Source of the DNA: Zoogloeaceae bacterium
Lineage (GTDB): Bacteria; Pseudomonadota; Gammaproteobacteria; Burkholderiales; Rhodocyclaceae
Length of the DNA: 13,461 bases
Reading direction: 5' to 3'
Assembly: GCA_031273145.1 (NCBI GenBank)
Contig: JAISSL010000272.1
Span: 1 to 13,461, forward strand
The notes under the pieces are model-generated. The model saw only the letters and a program-made list of their open reading frames with translations. It did no database searches and was not told where the DNA came from. The position numbers were made by a program, and so were the translations under genes. Below are positions 1-6,494 of the stretch, in pieces; the stretch's first letter is position 1; each line of letters begins with the position of its first letter.

Positions 1-1257
1 TTCAAGTTCAGCGGTCAGATGTTCCCAATCCCGGCACGTCATGCTCGCCGCAATTAATGCGCGGGTTGCCTCATCGGTAGGCAGCATGTGCGTTTGCTGG
101 TCTTCCACGTATTGCAGGCGATGCTCCAGTTTTCGCAAAAAATGGTACGCCAGGCGGAGATCGGATTCGGTCGTGGCCGGCAAGATGGCGTGTTCCACCA
201 ACGCGCTCAACACTTGCAGCGTGGGACGGATTTGCAGGCTCGTGTCGCGCCCGCCGCGCACCAGTTGAAAAACCTGAGCGATGAATTCGATTTCCCGACT
301 CCCGCCCTGCCCCAGCTTGATGTGTCCTACCCTATCCTTGCGCGCGACTTCGCGCCGAATCTCGCTATGCAGGTCGCGCATGGCGTTGATTGCGCCATAG
401 TCGAGATAGCGGCGAAAGACGAAAGGGCGCGTGGTTTGCCGCAGTTGCTCAATCCAGTAAGGCTGTTTACCTTCCGCATTGATGCCGCTGTTGAGTACCC
501 GCGCCTTGATCCAGGCATACCGCTCCCATTCCCGTCCCTGCGCGATGAAATAGGTTTCCAGAGCCGCAAGGGAGGAGACCAGCGGGCCGGAATCGCCATT
601 CGGGCGCAGGCGCATGTCGACCCGAAAAACCTGCCCATCTTCGGTAATGTCGCCCAATATCGCAATCAGGCGCTTGCCCAGACGGGTAAAGAATTCGTAA
701 TTTTCGATTTTTGCGGGACCAGCCGTTTCGCCATCTTCCGGGTACACGAAGATGTAATCCACGTCGGATGAGACGTTCAGTTCCCGCCCGCCCAGCTTGC
801 CCATGCCGATGACCATCAGGCGTTGCGGGATGCCGCTTTCATCCAGCGGTTCGCCGTGACTGCGGACAAGGGCGGCATGTTGAAAGGCAAGCGCCGCGTT
901 GGTCGCCACGTCGGCAAGCAGGGTCATGGCTTCCGTGACCTCGGCAAGCGGGGCAAGCCCCGCCAGATCGCGCAGTTCGATATGCGCCATCGCCTGCTGC
1001 CGCATGTGCCGCAGTTGCCGCTTTAAGGTAGCTTCATCTTCGGCGGCAGGTTCCAGATGGGCGAGGAGCAGAGCTTCGCAAAGCGGGGAATGCCAAGATA
1101 CGTGCAGCCGTTCCGGGAGTTCGGGACGGGCGGTAAAGAGGCGGCGCAGATAGCCGCTGTGCGTGAGCGCGCGCGTAAGCGCATTCTGCCATTTTGTATC
1201 GGAGGCTGGGGCAGCAGGGGACGCGGGAAGAGAAGAAGGTTCAGGCAGGTTTTCCAT
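1..1257 (-). CDS. glnE: Glutamate-ammonia-ligase adenylyltransferase, N-terminal part (cut by left edge)
   Basis: GlnE attaches AMP to, and removes it from, a tyrosine of glutamine synthetase in response to PII, so matching ammonia assimilation to nitrogen supply in the cytoplasm. The frame is open from the window edge to an ATG at 1257 and gives the first 419 residues; the family is about 900 or more residues, so the C-terminal adenylylating half lies outside. Residues about 151-170 carry the family signature GMGKLGGRELNVSSDVDYIF, whose DxD (Asp165, Asp167) is the metal-binding site of the N-terminal (deadenylylating) nucleotidyltransferase domain. VDMRLRPNGDSGPLVSS follows, also typical of GlnE. 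The start fits the usual N-terminus; upstream there is no strong Shine-Dalgarno, and a TATAAA lies only 6 nt before the ATG. It reads in the same direction as the barrel genes but is separated from them by a terminator and a repeat element. Identification is firm. Confidence 0.95.
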   Translation of the reverse strand, partial: MENLPEPSSLPASPAAPASDTKWQNALTRALTHSGYLRRLFTARPELPERLHVSWHSPLCEALLLAHLEPAAEDEATLKRQLRHMRQQAMAHIELRDLAGLAPLAEVTEAMTLLADVATNAALAFQHAALVRSHGEPLDESGIPQRLMVIGMGKLGGRELNVSSDVDYIFVYPEDGETAGPAKIENYEFFTRLGKRLIAILGDITEDGQVFRVDMRLRPNGDSGPLVSSLAALETYFIAQGREWERYAWIKARVLNSGINAEGKQPYWIEQLRQTTRPFVFRRYLDYGAINAMRDLHSEIRREVARKDRVGHIKLGQGGSREIEFIAQVFQLVRGGRDTSLQIRPTLQVLSALVEHAILPATTESDLRLAYHFLRKLEHRLQYVEDQQTHMLPTDEATRALIAASMTCRDWEHLTAELE

Positions 1258-1310
1258 AGCCACTTTATACGCGACATCCGCCTGAAAGTGTAATGGATTT
1301 TTGCGTCCCT

Positions 1311-1441
1311 CCACTCCGTCATTCCCGCGTAGGCGGGAATCCAGGGTTTTTATGCCGGCGTGGCGTAGGGGCATATTATTTCCTTCATGTGAAAACCCTT
1401 GTTCCTACTGGATTCCCGCCTACGCGGGAATGACGGAGTGG
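1311..1441. repeat. 131-bp MITE-like element with perfect 34-bp terminal inverted repeats
   Basis: Positions 1311-1344 and 1408-1441 are exact reverse complements (34 of 34). Each arm contains its own palindrome, ATTCCCGC-GTAG-GCGGGAAT, which fits the ATTCCCN8GGGAAT pattern known from the neisserial dRS3 family and from similar intergenic repeats in other betaproteobacteria. The inner flanks also pair partly (gggttttt near 1345 with gaaaaccc near 1391). The 63 bp between the arms codes for nothing recognisable. It lies in the 328-nt gap between the barrel gene and glnE, ending 54 bp upstream of the glnE start. A non-autonomous mobile repeat or paired REP is the likely nature; no flanking target duplication was established. 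Confidence 0.8.
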
Positions 1442-1514
1442 TTACTGTTTTTATCATTTTCTGACTGCAACAAGGTCTTGACACGCCCTTGCGGGCGGCG
1501 GTATTGCAGATGAC

Positions 1515-1548
1515 AAAACGCGCCACCCTCTTAAAAAAGGGTAGCGCG
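1515..1548 (-). terminator. Rho-independent terminator after the first barrel gene
   Basis: Arms 1519-1529 and 1538-1548 (CGCGCCACCCT and AGGGTAGCGCG) pair over 11 positions with one mismatch around an 8-nt loop. Read on the minus strand, the stem is followed by four T (1518-1515). It lies about 40 nt past the stop codon at 1586 and separates the barrel gene from glnE. Confidence 0.7.
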
Positions 1549-1585
1549 TAGTACCGTCTGCGAGACTTGCCTCTTGCGTCAATGC

Positions 1586-2493
1586 TCAGAATGAAACGCC
1601 GATTTTGAGGCCGAATTCCTTGGTGTTGTTTTTGGGTTCATAAAGGGGTGTGCGAACCCAAATCTCCGTAGTACCAACCGTACAACAATAAAGATCACCT
1701 TCTTGGGAATCCGATTCTGCGATGTTCCAGTATCGGTAAAAAGGTTCGACAAAAGCTTTCACTTTCCCGAAATCCTTTTCCCCTTTTACGGAGAATCTTA
1801 GCCCGTATCCGCTCGTTTGCCGAAATTTCAACTTCTGATCCCTGCCGTATCGGTCATAGAGGTGCGTTGTATTTTCGCCACTCAGCAAAAAATCAACTTC
1901 AGTGTTGAAAGCAACACCCCAGCCGTGTGGCATAGACAATTTCCAGTCCGCGCCTACCGGCATGTAATAGTAGACCTGTTCGCGTTCATAATCGCCAGGC
2001 ATGGAGTCTTTTTCATCCACATGGTAGCGATAACCGAAGCCTATGTACGGAGCGGTCGAAAATTTCTGGGTCAATCTGGCTTCAACGCCAAGCGCGAGAA
2101 CAAAATCATTGTAGCGAAAGGTATCGCCTTTATACTTGAGTTTCTCCCCGCTTACTATGTAGCTGCCTTCATACGTGAGGTCTTCGCTTGCGCTGGACAT
2201 ATAATGGTATCGTGCGCGAAGCTGACCCGACAAACTTTCGTTAAAACGGCCATCAAGCAGGTATTGAACTGAAAGTCCAGACATTGACCCATAGACTTTC
2301 ATGTGACCCGGTTCCTCGTATTCATAGTCGGAAAATTCCAACGCGGCGTCGAAATTGTGCGTGACTCTTTTGGCTGCCGAACCTTTGCTCTGCGCGAATG
2401 CGGGCGCGCAAAAAACGAAAAGAAGCGCCACAACCAGCAGCAGTTTGCTGAGATTGGCTGAGATTGGCTGAGATTGGCTGAGATGGATTTCAT
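1586..2493 (-). CDS. Putative phase-variable outer-membrane beta-barrel protein, out of frame at its 5' end in this sequence
   Basis: Third cassette, in transcription order, of three paralogues. The barrel frame is open from above 2493 down to the stop at 1586. It encodes a mature protein with alternating aromatic/polar strands (APYIGFGYRY, PVGADWKLS, FVEPFYRYWNI) and ends FGLKIGVSF, with the terminal Phe expected of Bam-inserted outer-membrane proteins. The ATG at 2491-2493 is preceded by a GGGAG ribosome-binding site and begins MKSIS, as in the siblings. However, 62 nt, including a 10-bp tandem repeat, separate it from the first in-frame GTG (2431), so the ATG frame runs instead to a 64-residue dead end (stop at 2299). 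The GTG has no ribosome-binding site and would keep only half of the signal peptide (MALLFVFCAPAFAQ). With two repeat units fewer or one more, ATG and barrel join and give a full signal peptide with an AFA cleavage site. The exact barrel family was not recognised. A sequencing or assembly error in the repeat is the main alternative. Confidence 0.75.
2447..2484 (-). repeat. 10-bp tandem repeat (3.8 copies) inside the signal-peptide coding region
   Basis: Plus strand: GCTGAGATTG three times in perfect register (2447-2476), then GCTGAGAT (2477-2484). The coding-strand unit is TCAGCCAATC. Because 10 is not a multiple of 3, each gain or loss shifts the reading frame, so one copy number in three is productive. 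The two paralogues have no such repeat at the matching place. Confidence 0.95.
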
Positions 2494-2577
2494 TTTGATC
2501 TCCCTGGTGGAAAAGGTCTCGCTCTTGTCTTGGCCCTGCATGGCGGCGGGCAAGCCCGAGAAATTCAGAATGGGTAT

Positions 2578-2606
2578 ATGTTAGAATGGAAAAAATTGAT
2601 TGTCAA
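2578..2606 (-). promoter_or_regulatory. Near-consensus sigma70 promoter of the phase-variable barrel gene
   Basis: On the minus strand: -35 TTGACA (2606-2601), 17-bp AT-rich spacer, -10 TAACAT (2583-2578). Transcription would start near 2571, leaving an untranslated leader of about 78 nt before the ATG at 2493. The -35 is perfect and the spacing optimal. Confidence 0.8.
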
Positions 2607-2629
2607 GTGGATATTTTGAAAATTTTTAA

Positions 2630-2663
2630 GGAGATCGGGAACGAAAAATGCAGCCCGATCTCC
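2630..2663 (-). terminator. Hairpin after the middle barrel gene
   Basis: Perfect 10-bp arms GGAGATCGGG (2630-2639) and CCCGATCTCC (2654-2663) around a 14-nt loop, about 20 nt past the stop at 2684. On the minus strand it is followed by TTAAAAATTTTC, a weak T-rich tail. A related hairpin follows the next paralogue (3789-3818), so it belongs to the duplicated cassette. Confidence 0.6.
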
Positions 2664-2683
2664 CGCCAAATCCTCCAAGCCGC

Positions 2684-3652
2684 TCAGAAGGTGACGCCGA
2701 TCCTCAGGCCGAATTCCTCCGTCCTGTTTTTGGGGAACTGAAACTCATAATCAATGGGCTGATTAGTCCGTCGATCATAAAAGTAATCGCGCTCGGTACG
2801 CGATTTCTCGATGCTCCAGTAGCGGTAAAAAGGCTCGGCAAAAATTCGCATGGCTCCGAAATCCCTCTCGACCTTCAGGGCGAATTTCAGGCCATAGCCG
2901 CCATCCTGCTTGACGTACACGTATTCGTCCTTGTCGCGCATGTAGTACTCGTCGTCATCAAAACGAATCTGATTTTCGCCGCTCATCAGGAGATCAAGCT
3001 CGGTGTTGAGAGAGAGTTTCCAGGCGCGCGCCGGAAAAAGTTTCCAGTCCGCGCCCAGCATCAGATACGAGGCGCTATACGTGCGTTCACTTTCCATGAC
3101 GTGACTGGTCATCACGTTCCTTTCCATGTAATCGTCATCGGTAAAGGAACGAAAACCGTACCCCAGATAGGGCGCGAGCGAAAAATTTTCAGAAAGCCCG
3201 GCTTCAGTGCCAATCGCAAAGGCAAAATCAAAAACCCGCTGGGTAACGTCACCGCTCTGCTTGTAGCCGACAGAATCCTCATAATCGAGACTGCCACCAT
3301 ACATATAACTGAGTCGCGTGCGAACCTGAACCGGCATGGATTCCCTGACCCGGAAAATATCGCCCTGGTATTGCATGGAAAATCCCACCATTGTCCCATC
3401 AACTTTCATCTCCCTCGGTTCCTTGAATTCATAGCTGGAGACTTCGGGAGCGATGCTGAACAGGTGCTTTTTGCGGGACGGTTGTTTTTGCATGAACGGG
3501 CGCTTTTTTTCTGTTTTTTGCGCAGGTTCTGTTGCTTGCACAGAATCTGTTTCTTGCACAGATTCCGTTTCCTGTTCTTGTGCAAATGAGGACGTGCAAA
3601 AAACAAAGAACAGACCTATCGCCAGGAACAGTCTGCTGATATGCGTTTTCAT
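2684..3652 (-). CDS. Putative outer-membrane beta-barrel protein, paralogue 2
   Basis: Predicted exported protein of 322 residues, probably inserted in the outer membrane; function unknown. The start at 3652 was chosen because AAGGAG (3659-3664) lies 6 nt upstream and MKTHISR matches paralogue 3; the upstream extension is leader sequence. The signal peptide has its hydrophobic core at about 8-21 and ends SFA before Gln. Residues about 25-60 form a hydrophilic Glu/Gln/Lys linker built from 6-residue repeats (TESVQE, TDSVQA, TEPAQK), absent from the siblings. The barrel follows: YEFKEPREMKVDGTMVGFS, APYLGYGFRSF, LMLGADWKLF, FAEPFYRYWSI, ending FGLRIGVTF with the terminal Phe. It has its own promoter and terminator-like hairpin. 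Membrane location is inferred from signal peptide, strand pattern and C-terminus. Confidence 0.85.
   Translation of the reverse strand: MKTHISRLFLAIGLFFVFCTSSFAQEQETESVQETDSVQATEPAQKTEKKRPFMQKQPSRKKHLFSIAPEVSSYEFKEPREMKVDGTMVGFSMQYQGDIFRVRESMPVQVRTRLSYMYGGSLDYEDSVGYKQSGDVTQRVFDFAFAIGTEAGLSENFSLAPYLGYGFRSFTDDDYMERNVMTSHVMESERTYSASYLMLGADWKLFPARAWKLSLNTELDLLMSGENQIRFDDDEYYMRDKDEYVYVKQDGGYGLKFALKVERDFGAMRIFAEPFYRYWSIEKSRTERDYFYDRRTNQPIDYEFQFPKNRTEEFGLRIGVTF
3528..3581 (-). repeat. Three imperfect 18-bp repeats coding the linker of paralogue 2
   Basis: Units 3528-3545 and 3546-3563 differ at only two positions; 3564-3581 is more diverged. Being a multiple of 3, copy changes would alter linker length but not the frame, unlike the 10-bp repeat in the neighbouring gene. 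Confidence 0.75.
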
Positions 3653-3745
3653 CTTCGTCTCCTTGAGAGAAAATTGGGTACGGGTCTCGCGTTTGCCTCC
3701 GCCATTCATGGCGGAAACAAGGTCGGGGCGACTCAAAGCAAAATC

Positions 3746-3774
3746 ACGGTAGCATTAAAAGGACGGGGGGTCAA
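3746..3774 (-). promoter_or_regulatory. Probable promoter of barrel paralogue 2
   Basis: Minus strand: TTGACC (3774-3769), 17-bp spacer, TACCGT (3751-3746). It sits at nearly the same distance from the ATG (about 94 nt) as the stronger promoter of paralogue 1, supporting common descent of the whole cassette. The -10 is weak. Confidence 0.5.
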
Positions 3775-3788
3775 GTTGGTTTTCAGGA

Positions 3789-3818
3789 AGATCGGGAACG
3801 AGCCGCGCCACCCGATCT
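3789..3818 (-). terminator. Hairpin after barrel paralogue 3
   Basis: Arms AGATCGGG (3789-3796) and CCCGATCT (3811-3818), 14-nt loop, about 16 nt past the stop at 3834. The stem matches the hairpin at 2630-2663. There is no clear T-run on the minus strand, so it may be an RNA-stabilising or attenuating hairpin rather than an efficient terminator. Confidence 0.45.
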
Positions 3819-3833
3819 CCCCGACCAACCCGC

Positions 3834-4706
3834 TCAGAACGCAATGCCAAGTTTCATCCCGACTTCCTGCGTTTCGTTTTTGGGGAAGTACACCGGGTGT
3901 ACTTCCCAATTAGAATCCTCCACGAACTTGGCTTTTGATCTTGGGATGTTCTGATAGCGGTAAAAAGGCTCGGCGAAGACGCTGATTCTCCCGAAATCCA
4001 TTTCAACCTTTGCGGAGAGCCTTATGCCATATCCATCTTCGTGCCTGAAGGTGCTGGCCTTGTCTTCAATATCACCCCACGCGTCTTCGTCATACTCGCG
4101 GTAACGACTCACTCTGGTTCCGCAGTTTGACACATAATCGAGTTCGGTGTTGAAAACAAGTCTCAAGTTGCGACTCGGAGCCAATTTCCAGTCAGCGCCC
4201 AGCGGCCAGTACAGACACTCCTGCTTGCGCTCGGGGTTGTGATAACTGAGATCCCAGGTTTTATCCAGAAACCGGCGATAACCTATCCCAATGTAGGGTG
4301 CGACAGAAGAATTTCCGCCTAAACGAGCCTCCCCGCCAACCGCCAAAGCCCAGTCATAAAACCGATGCTCTTCTCCGCTGCGCTTTTCGGGAGGGTGGTA
4401 GCCATCTCTGTCGCGGTAACCGTCAATGTTGGATTCGAGATTGTTACTCGTCATATAAATGACGCGCGCGCGAAGCGATGAGCGGGCAGCCAGATATTGC
4501 AGGGAAAAACCCGCCATCGTGCCATCAGTTTTCGCGCCCGGTTCCGTGTATTCATAGCTGGAAACTTCCGCCGCGATGGAAAAAGGGTGCACGACCATTA
4601 CCTTTTTCTCGGCCTTTCTTTCGTCGGAATCCTGTGCCGATGCGGCTACGCAAAAGGCAAGGCCAAGCCCCGCCGCCAACAACCGTCTGCTGATATGAGT
4701 TTTCAT
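3834..4706 (-). CDS. Putative outer-membrane beta-barrel protein, paralogue 3
   Basis: Predicted exported beta-barrel protein of 290 residues; function unknown. The start at 4706 (MKTHISRRLLAAG) has AAGGAG 6 nt upstream, and the leader and first codons are nearly identical to those of paralogue 2. The signal peptide ends ASA before Gln. Conserved blocks shared by all three paralogues are a SYEYTEPG opening strand, APYIGIGYRRF, PLGADWKLAP, FNTELDYV, FAEPFYRYQNI and a final VGMKLGIAF ending in Phe. It carries cysteines around the middle (ERKQECLYW, SNCGT) that paralogue 2 lacks, and it lacks the Glu/Gln linker of paralogue 2. First of the three in transcription order. The AT-rich region around 4797 probably holds its promoter. 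Confidence 0.85.
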   Translation of the reverse strand: MKTHISRRLLAAGLGLAFCVAASAQDSDERKAEKKVMVVHPFSIAAEVSSYEYTEPGAKTDGTMAGFSLQYLAARSSLRARVIYMTSNNLESNIDGYRDRDGYHPPEKRSGEEHRFYDWALAVGGEARLGGNSSVAPYIGIGYRRFLDKTWDLSYHNPERKQECLYWPLGADWKLAPSRNLRLVFNTELDYVSNCGTRVSRYREYDEDAWGDIEDKASTFRHEDGYGIRLSAKVEMDFGRISVFAEPFYRYQNIPRSKAKFVEDSNWEVHPVYFPKNETQEVGMKLGIAF

Positions 4707-4796
4707 CTTCGTCTCCTTGATCGAAAATTGAACCTGGGTTACGCGCCTGCCTTCAGGCATTCAGACCAGAGGCAAGCGCGAATCAATACATGAGGA

Positions 4797-4802
4797 AGTA
4801 TA
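4797..4802 (-). promoter_or_regulatory. Possible -10 element of barrel paralogue 3
   Basis: TATACT on the minus strand, 91 nt upstream of the ATG, the same place as the -10 boxes of the other two cassettes (85 and 94 nt). No convincing -35 is present at 16-18 bp, so it would be weak or activator-dependent. Confidence 0.35.
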
Positions 4803-4952
4803 GTATGCAAAATGGTGCTCGACCTGAACCAAAATGTTACCATGTGTTGTCATATGCAACATTGTACAAAACCCGGCAGGCGCGTTTTCTGTTGAACCAT
4901 GTGTACCTTTTGCCCTTTCCCGGCGGTTTTGCAGACAGCAACAGCAGGTCTT

Positions 4953-4993
4953 GCGGGCTATAAGCCCTGCGGGCGGCAGGTTGCCGCCCCTAC
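4953..4993 (-). repeat. REP-like pair of palindromes
   Basis: Two adjacent hairpins: GGGCT-ata-AGCCC (4955-4967) and GGGCGGCA-ggt-TGCCGCCC (4971-4989, perfect 8-bp arms). On the minus strand the second is preceded by GTAG (4993-4990), the tetranucleotide that marks many REP elements mobilised by RAYT transposases. A shorter related stretch (GGTCTTG..GCCCTTGCGGGCGGC) occurs near 1471-1499, consistent with a dispersed family. The element lies downstream of aat but has no T-run, so a terminator role is uncertain. Confidence 0.55.
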
Positions 4994-5036
4994 GCGCAAT
5001 TTCAGTTGCAACAGATTTTGCAAATGAAGATGGTTT

Positions 5037-5786
5037 TCAATCGCTGTCCGCAAGACCCCAGATCAGACGCGCTGGCCAGCGGGCAGGCGGCTGCTCAATC
5101 AGGCGGGACAACCGGGTCAGAAACCCGGCGCGGTCAATTTCCCGCCCGCCCAGTGAGGCCAGATGCGCGGTTTTCATCTGGCAATCAATCATGCCAAACC
5201 CTTCCCTACGCAAATGGGAAACGAGCAGCGCAAACGCAATTTTGGAAGCATCCGGGCGGCGAGCAAACATGGATTCGCCATAAAACATCCGCCCAATGGC
5301 AACCCCATACAGGCCGCCCGCCAGCTCTCCCCCTATCCAGGTCTCAACACTATGCGCGTAACCCGCGTGATGCAGCGCGGTATAAGCGGCGGCAATTTCG
5401 GACGTAATCCAGGTGCCGCGCTGTCCCGCCCGCGCAATTCCGGCACAGGCAGCAATGACTTCGGCAAAGGCGCTATCTACCCGCACCTCATACCCGCCCC
5501 GTCGCAAAACCCTGGCAAGCGAGCGGGAAAGGCGAAATTCCTCCGGGAACAGCACCATGCGCGGATCGGGATTCCACCAGAGCGGCTCCGGCGAGGTCTC
5601 GTCGTACCAGGGAAAAATTCCCTGCCGGTAAGCAGCCAGCAAGCGGGAGAGAGAAAGATCGCCGCCCACCGCGTACAAATCATCATCAGGCAGAATGCGG
5701 CGCATCGGGGTCGGCGCGTCTCCCTGTCGCCAGAATTCAGGATGCACCAGAAAATGCGCCTCCGCCTCGGATAAATCAGCCGCCAT
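5037..5786 (-). CDS. aat: Leucyl/phenylalanyl-tRNA-protein transferase
   Basis: Cytoplasmic enzyme that transfers Leu or Phe from charged tRNA to proteins with N-terminal Arg or Lys, making them substrates for ClpS/ClpAP (bacterial N-end rule). The 249-residue product has the usual length and order of family blocks: GGDLSLSRLLAAYRQGIFPW (about 41-60), WWNPDPRMVLFPEEF, RGTWITSEIAAAYTALHHAG, SVETWIGGELAGGLYGVAIG, RMFYGESMFARRPDASKIAF and GFGMIDCQMKTAHLASLGGR. The start at 5786 is the only ATG before the conserved region, but the N-terminus (MAADLSEAEAHF) is slightly longer than in many homologues and has no strong ribosome-binding site. It begins 52 nt after the NlpC/P60 gene stop and is probably co-transcribed with it. 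Confidence 0.95.
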   Translation of the reverse strand: MAADLSEAEAHFLVHPEFWRQGDAPTPMRRILPDDDLYAVGGDLSLSRLLAAYRQGIFPWYDETSPEPLWWNPDPRMVLFPEEFRLSRSLARVLRRGGYEVRVDSAFAEVIAACAGIARAGQRGTWITSEIAAAYTALHHAGYAHSVETWIGGELAGGLYGVAIGRMFYGESMFARRPDASKIAFALLVSHLRREGFGMIDCQMKTAHLASLGGREIDRAGFLTRLSRLIEQPPARWPARLIWGLADSD

Positions 5787-5838
5787 GCGTCAATAGCAAA
5801 GGAATAGCACCAAAACCCTCAGGATGCGCGTCCCGGCT

Positions 5839-6399
5839 TCATATGCCGCCAAACCCGGCAGCAGGCTCGCGCTCTGCCGTCTGCGTCTGAAGCACACGTC
5901 GCGCCCCGTTATAACGCCCCCGCCAGTAGTGGTTCATCATGCTATCCATACGTACCGACCCTTTGGCGCTGGGGGCGTGGAGAAAATAATCATCGCCCAG
6001 ATAGATGCCGACATGAGAAAAGGCGCGGCGTCTCGTATTGAAAAAGACCAGATCGCCCGGCTTCAAGTCATTCCGGTCGACTTCTTCGCCTAGCTCCGCC
6101 TGCTCCCTGGTAGTGCGCGGCAAAACCAGACCCGCCCCCTCACGATAGATGAACTGCACGAAGCCGCTGCAATCCAGCCCCGTCTCCGGCTGGATGCCGC
6201 CAAAGCGGTAGCGGGTTCCCACGACGGAAAACCCTTTTAACAGCACGTCCTGTGCCGTATTGGAGTAGCGTTGAAACAGCGATGTTCCTGAATTCTGGGC
6301 ATTCGACCCGGTATCCGCCAGAGCGGTTCCACAAGGAACCCCAAGAAAGAGCAGTACCGCGAAAAAAAAGCCACCATGCCGGTTGCAGAGTTTTACCAT
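5839..6399 (-). CDS. Exported NlpC/P60 (C40) peptidoglycan endopeptidase
   Basis: Predicted cell-wall hydrolase cutting stem-peptide bonds (typically gamma-D-Glu to meso-diaminopimelate) in the periplasm. The 186-residue product has a signal peptide (hydrophobic core about 11-21, ending ALA near 28) and one NlpC/P60 domain. Cys77 in TGLDCSGFVQFIY is the nucleophile, His129 in FSHVGIYLGDD the base, and His141 in FLHAPSAKGSVR the third catalytic position. The ATG at 6399 was chosen; a TTG at 6408 would add three residues (MLE), and an upstream ATG runs into a stop. There is no clear Shine-Dalgarno. A TTGACA lies only about 30 nt upstream, so the transcript may have a very short leader. Divergent from the REC-GGDEF gene and probably first in a unit with aat. 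Confidence 0.92.
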   Translation of the reverse strand: MVKLCNRHGGFFFAVLLFLGVPCGTALADTGSNAQNSGTSLFQRYSNTAQDVLLKGFSVVGTRYRFGGIQPETGLDCSGFVQFIYREGAGLVLPRTTREQAELGEEVDRNDLKPGDLVFFNTRRRAFSHVGIYLGDDYFLHAPSAKGSVRMDSMMNHYWRGRYNGARRVLQTQTAEREPAAGFGGI

Positions 6400-6404
6400 T
6401 TCAA

Positions 6405-6433
6405 GCAATCATGAAATAATTTGTGCGTGTCAA
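6405..6433 (-). promoter_or_regulatory. Possible promoter of the NlpC/P60-aat unit
   Basis: Minus strand: perfect -35 TTGACA (6433-6428), with a poor -10 (TGATTG or GATTGC) at 16-17 bp. Transcription would begin at or beside the ATG at 6399, implying a nearly leaderless message. Only the -35 is convincing. Confidence 0.35.
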
Positions 6434-6480
6434 TTTAAGGGAAAATCCTTCTCCTGTAAAGTGATAACCCTTCGTTCGCC

Positions 6481-6486
6481 AAGGAG
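6481..6486 (+). promoter_or_regulatory. Ribosome-binding site that fixes the GTG start of the REC-GGDEF gene
   Basis: AAGGAG with an 8-nt gap before GTG at 6495. It decides for the GTG start, which immediately precedes the REC-domain beta-1 strand (HILVVDDS). Confidence 0.8.
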
Positions 6487-6494
6487 ATTTTGCC

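Larger units (their letters stand above)
4707..5036. other. Intergenic region between aat and barrel paralogue 3
   Basis: No gene is supported here. From the barrel side it holds the 5' leader with a small hairpin (TGCCTGAAGGCA near 4748-4759), the candidate -10 box, an AT-rich stretch to about 4870, and a GC-rich block with two palindromes at 4953-4993. The last 40 bp before aat look like degraded non-coding sequence. Confidence 0.6.

Noticed and set aside
88..771. 227-codon plus-strand frame
   Set aside because: Antisense to glnE, whose signature motifs are read on the minus strand.
1301..1513. 70-codon plus-strand frame with FPRRRESR and IPAYAGMT
   Set aside because: These peptides come from translating the two arms of the inverted repeat; they are a well-known source of false small proteins in databases.
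1586..2431. Barrel gene starting normally at GTG 2431
   Set aside because: The GTG has no ribosome-binding site and would leave a truncated signal peptide lacking its positively charged start, while a proper site and an ATG matching the paralogues exist at 2493.
2648..3589. 313-codon plus-strand frame
   Set aside because: Antisense to barrel paralogue 2, which has a signal peptide, a ribosome-binding site and sibling genes; the plus frame has no recognisable features.
4953..4993. Intrinsic terminator of aat
   Set aside because: The hairpins are about 45-85 bp past the stop and not followed by a T-run on the minus strand; a REP-like element explains them better.
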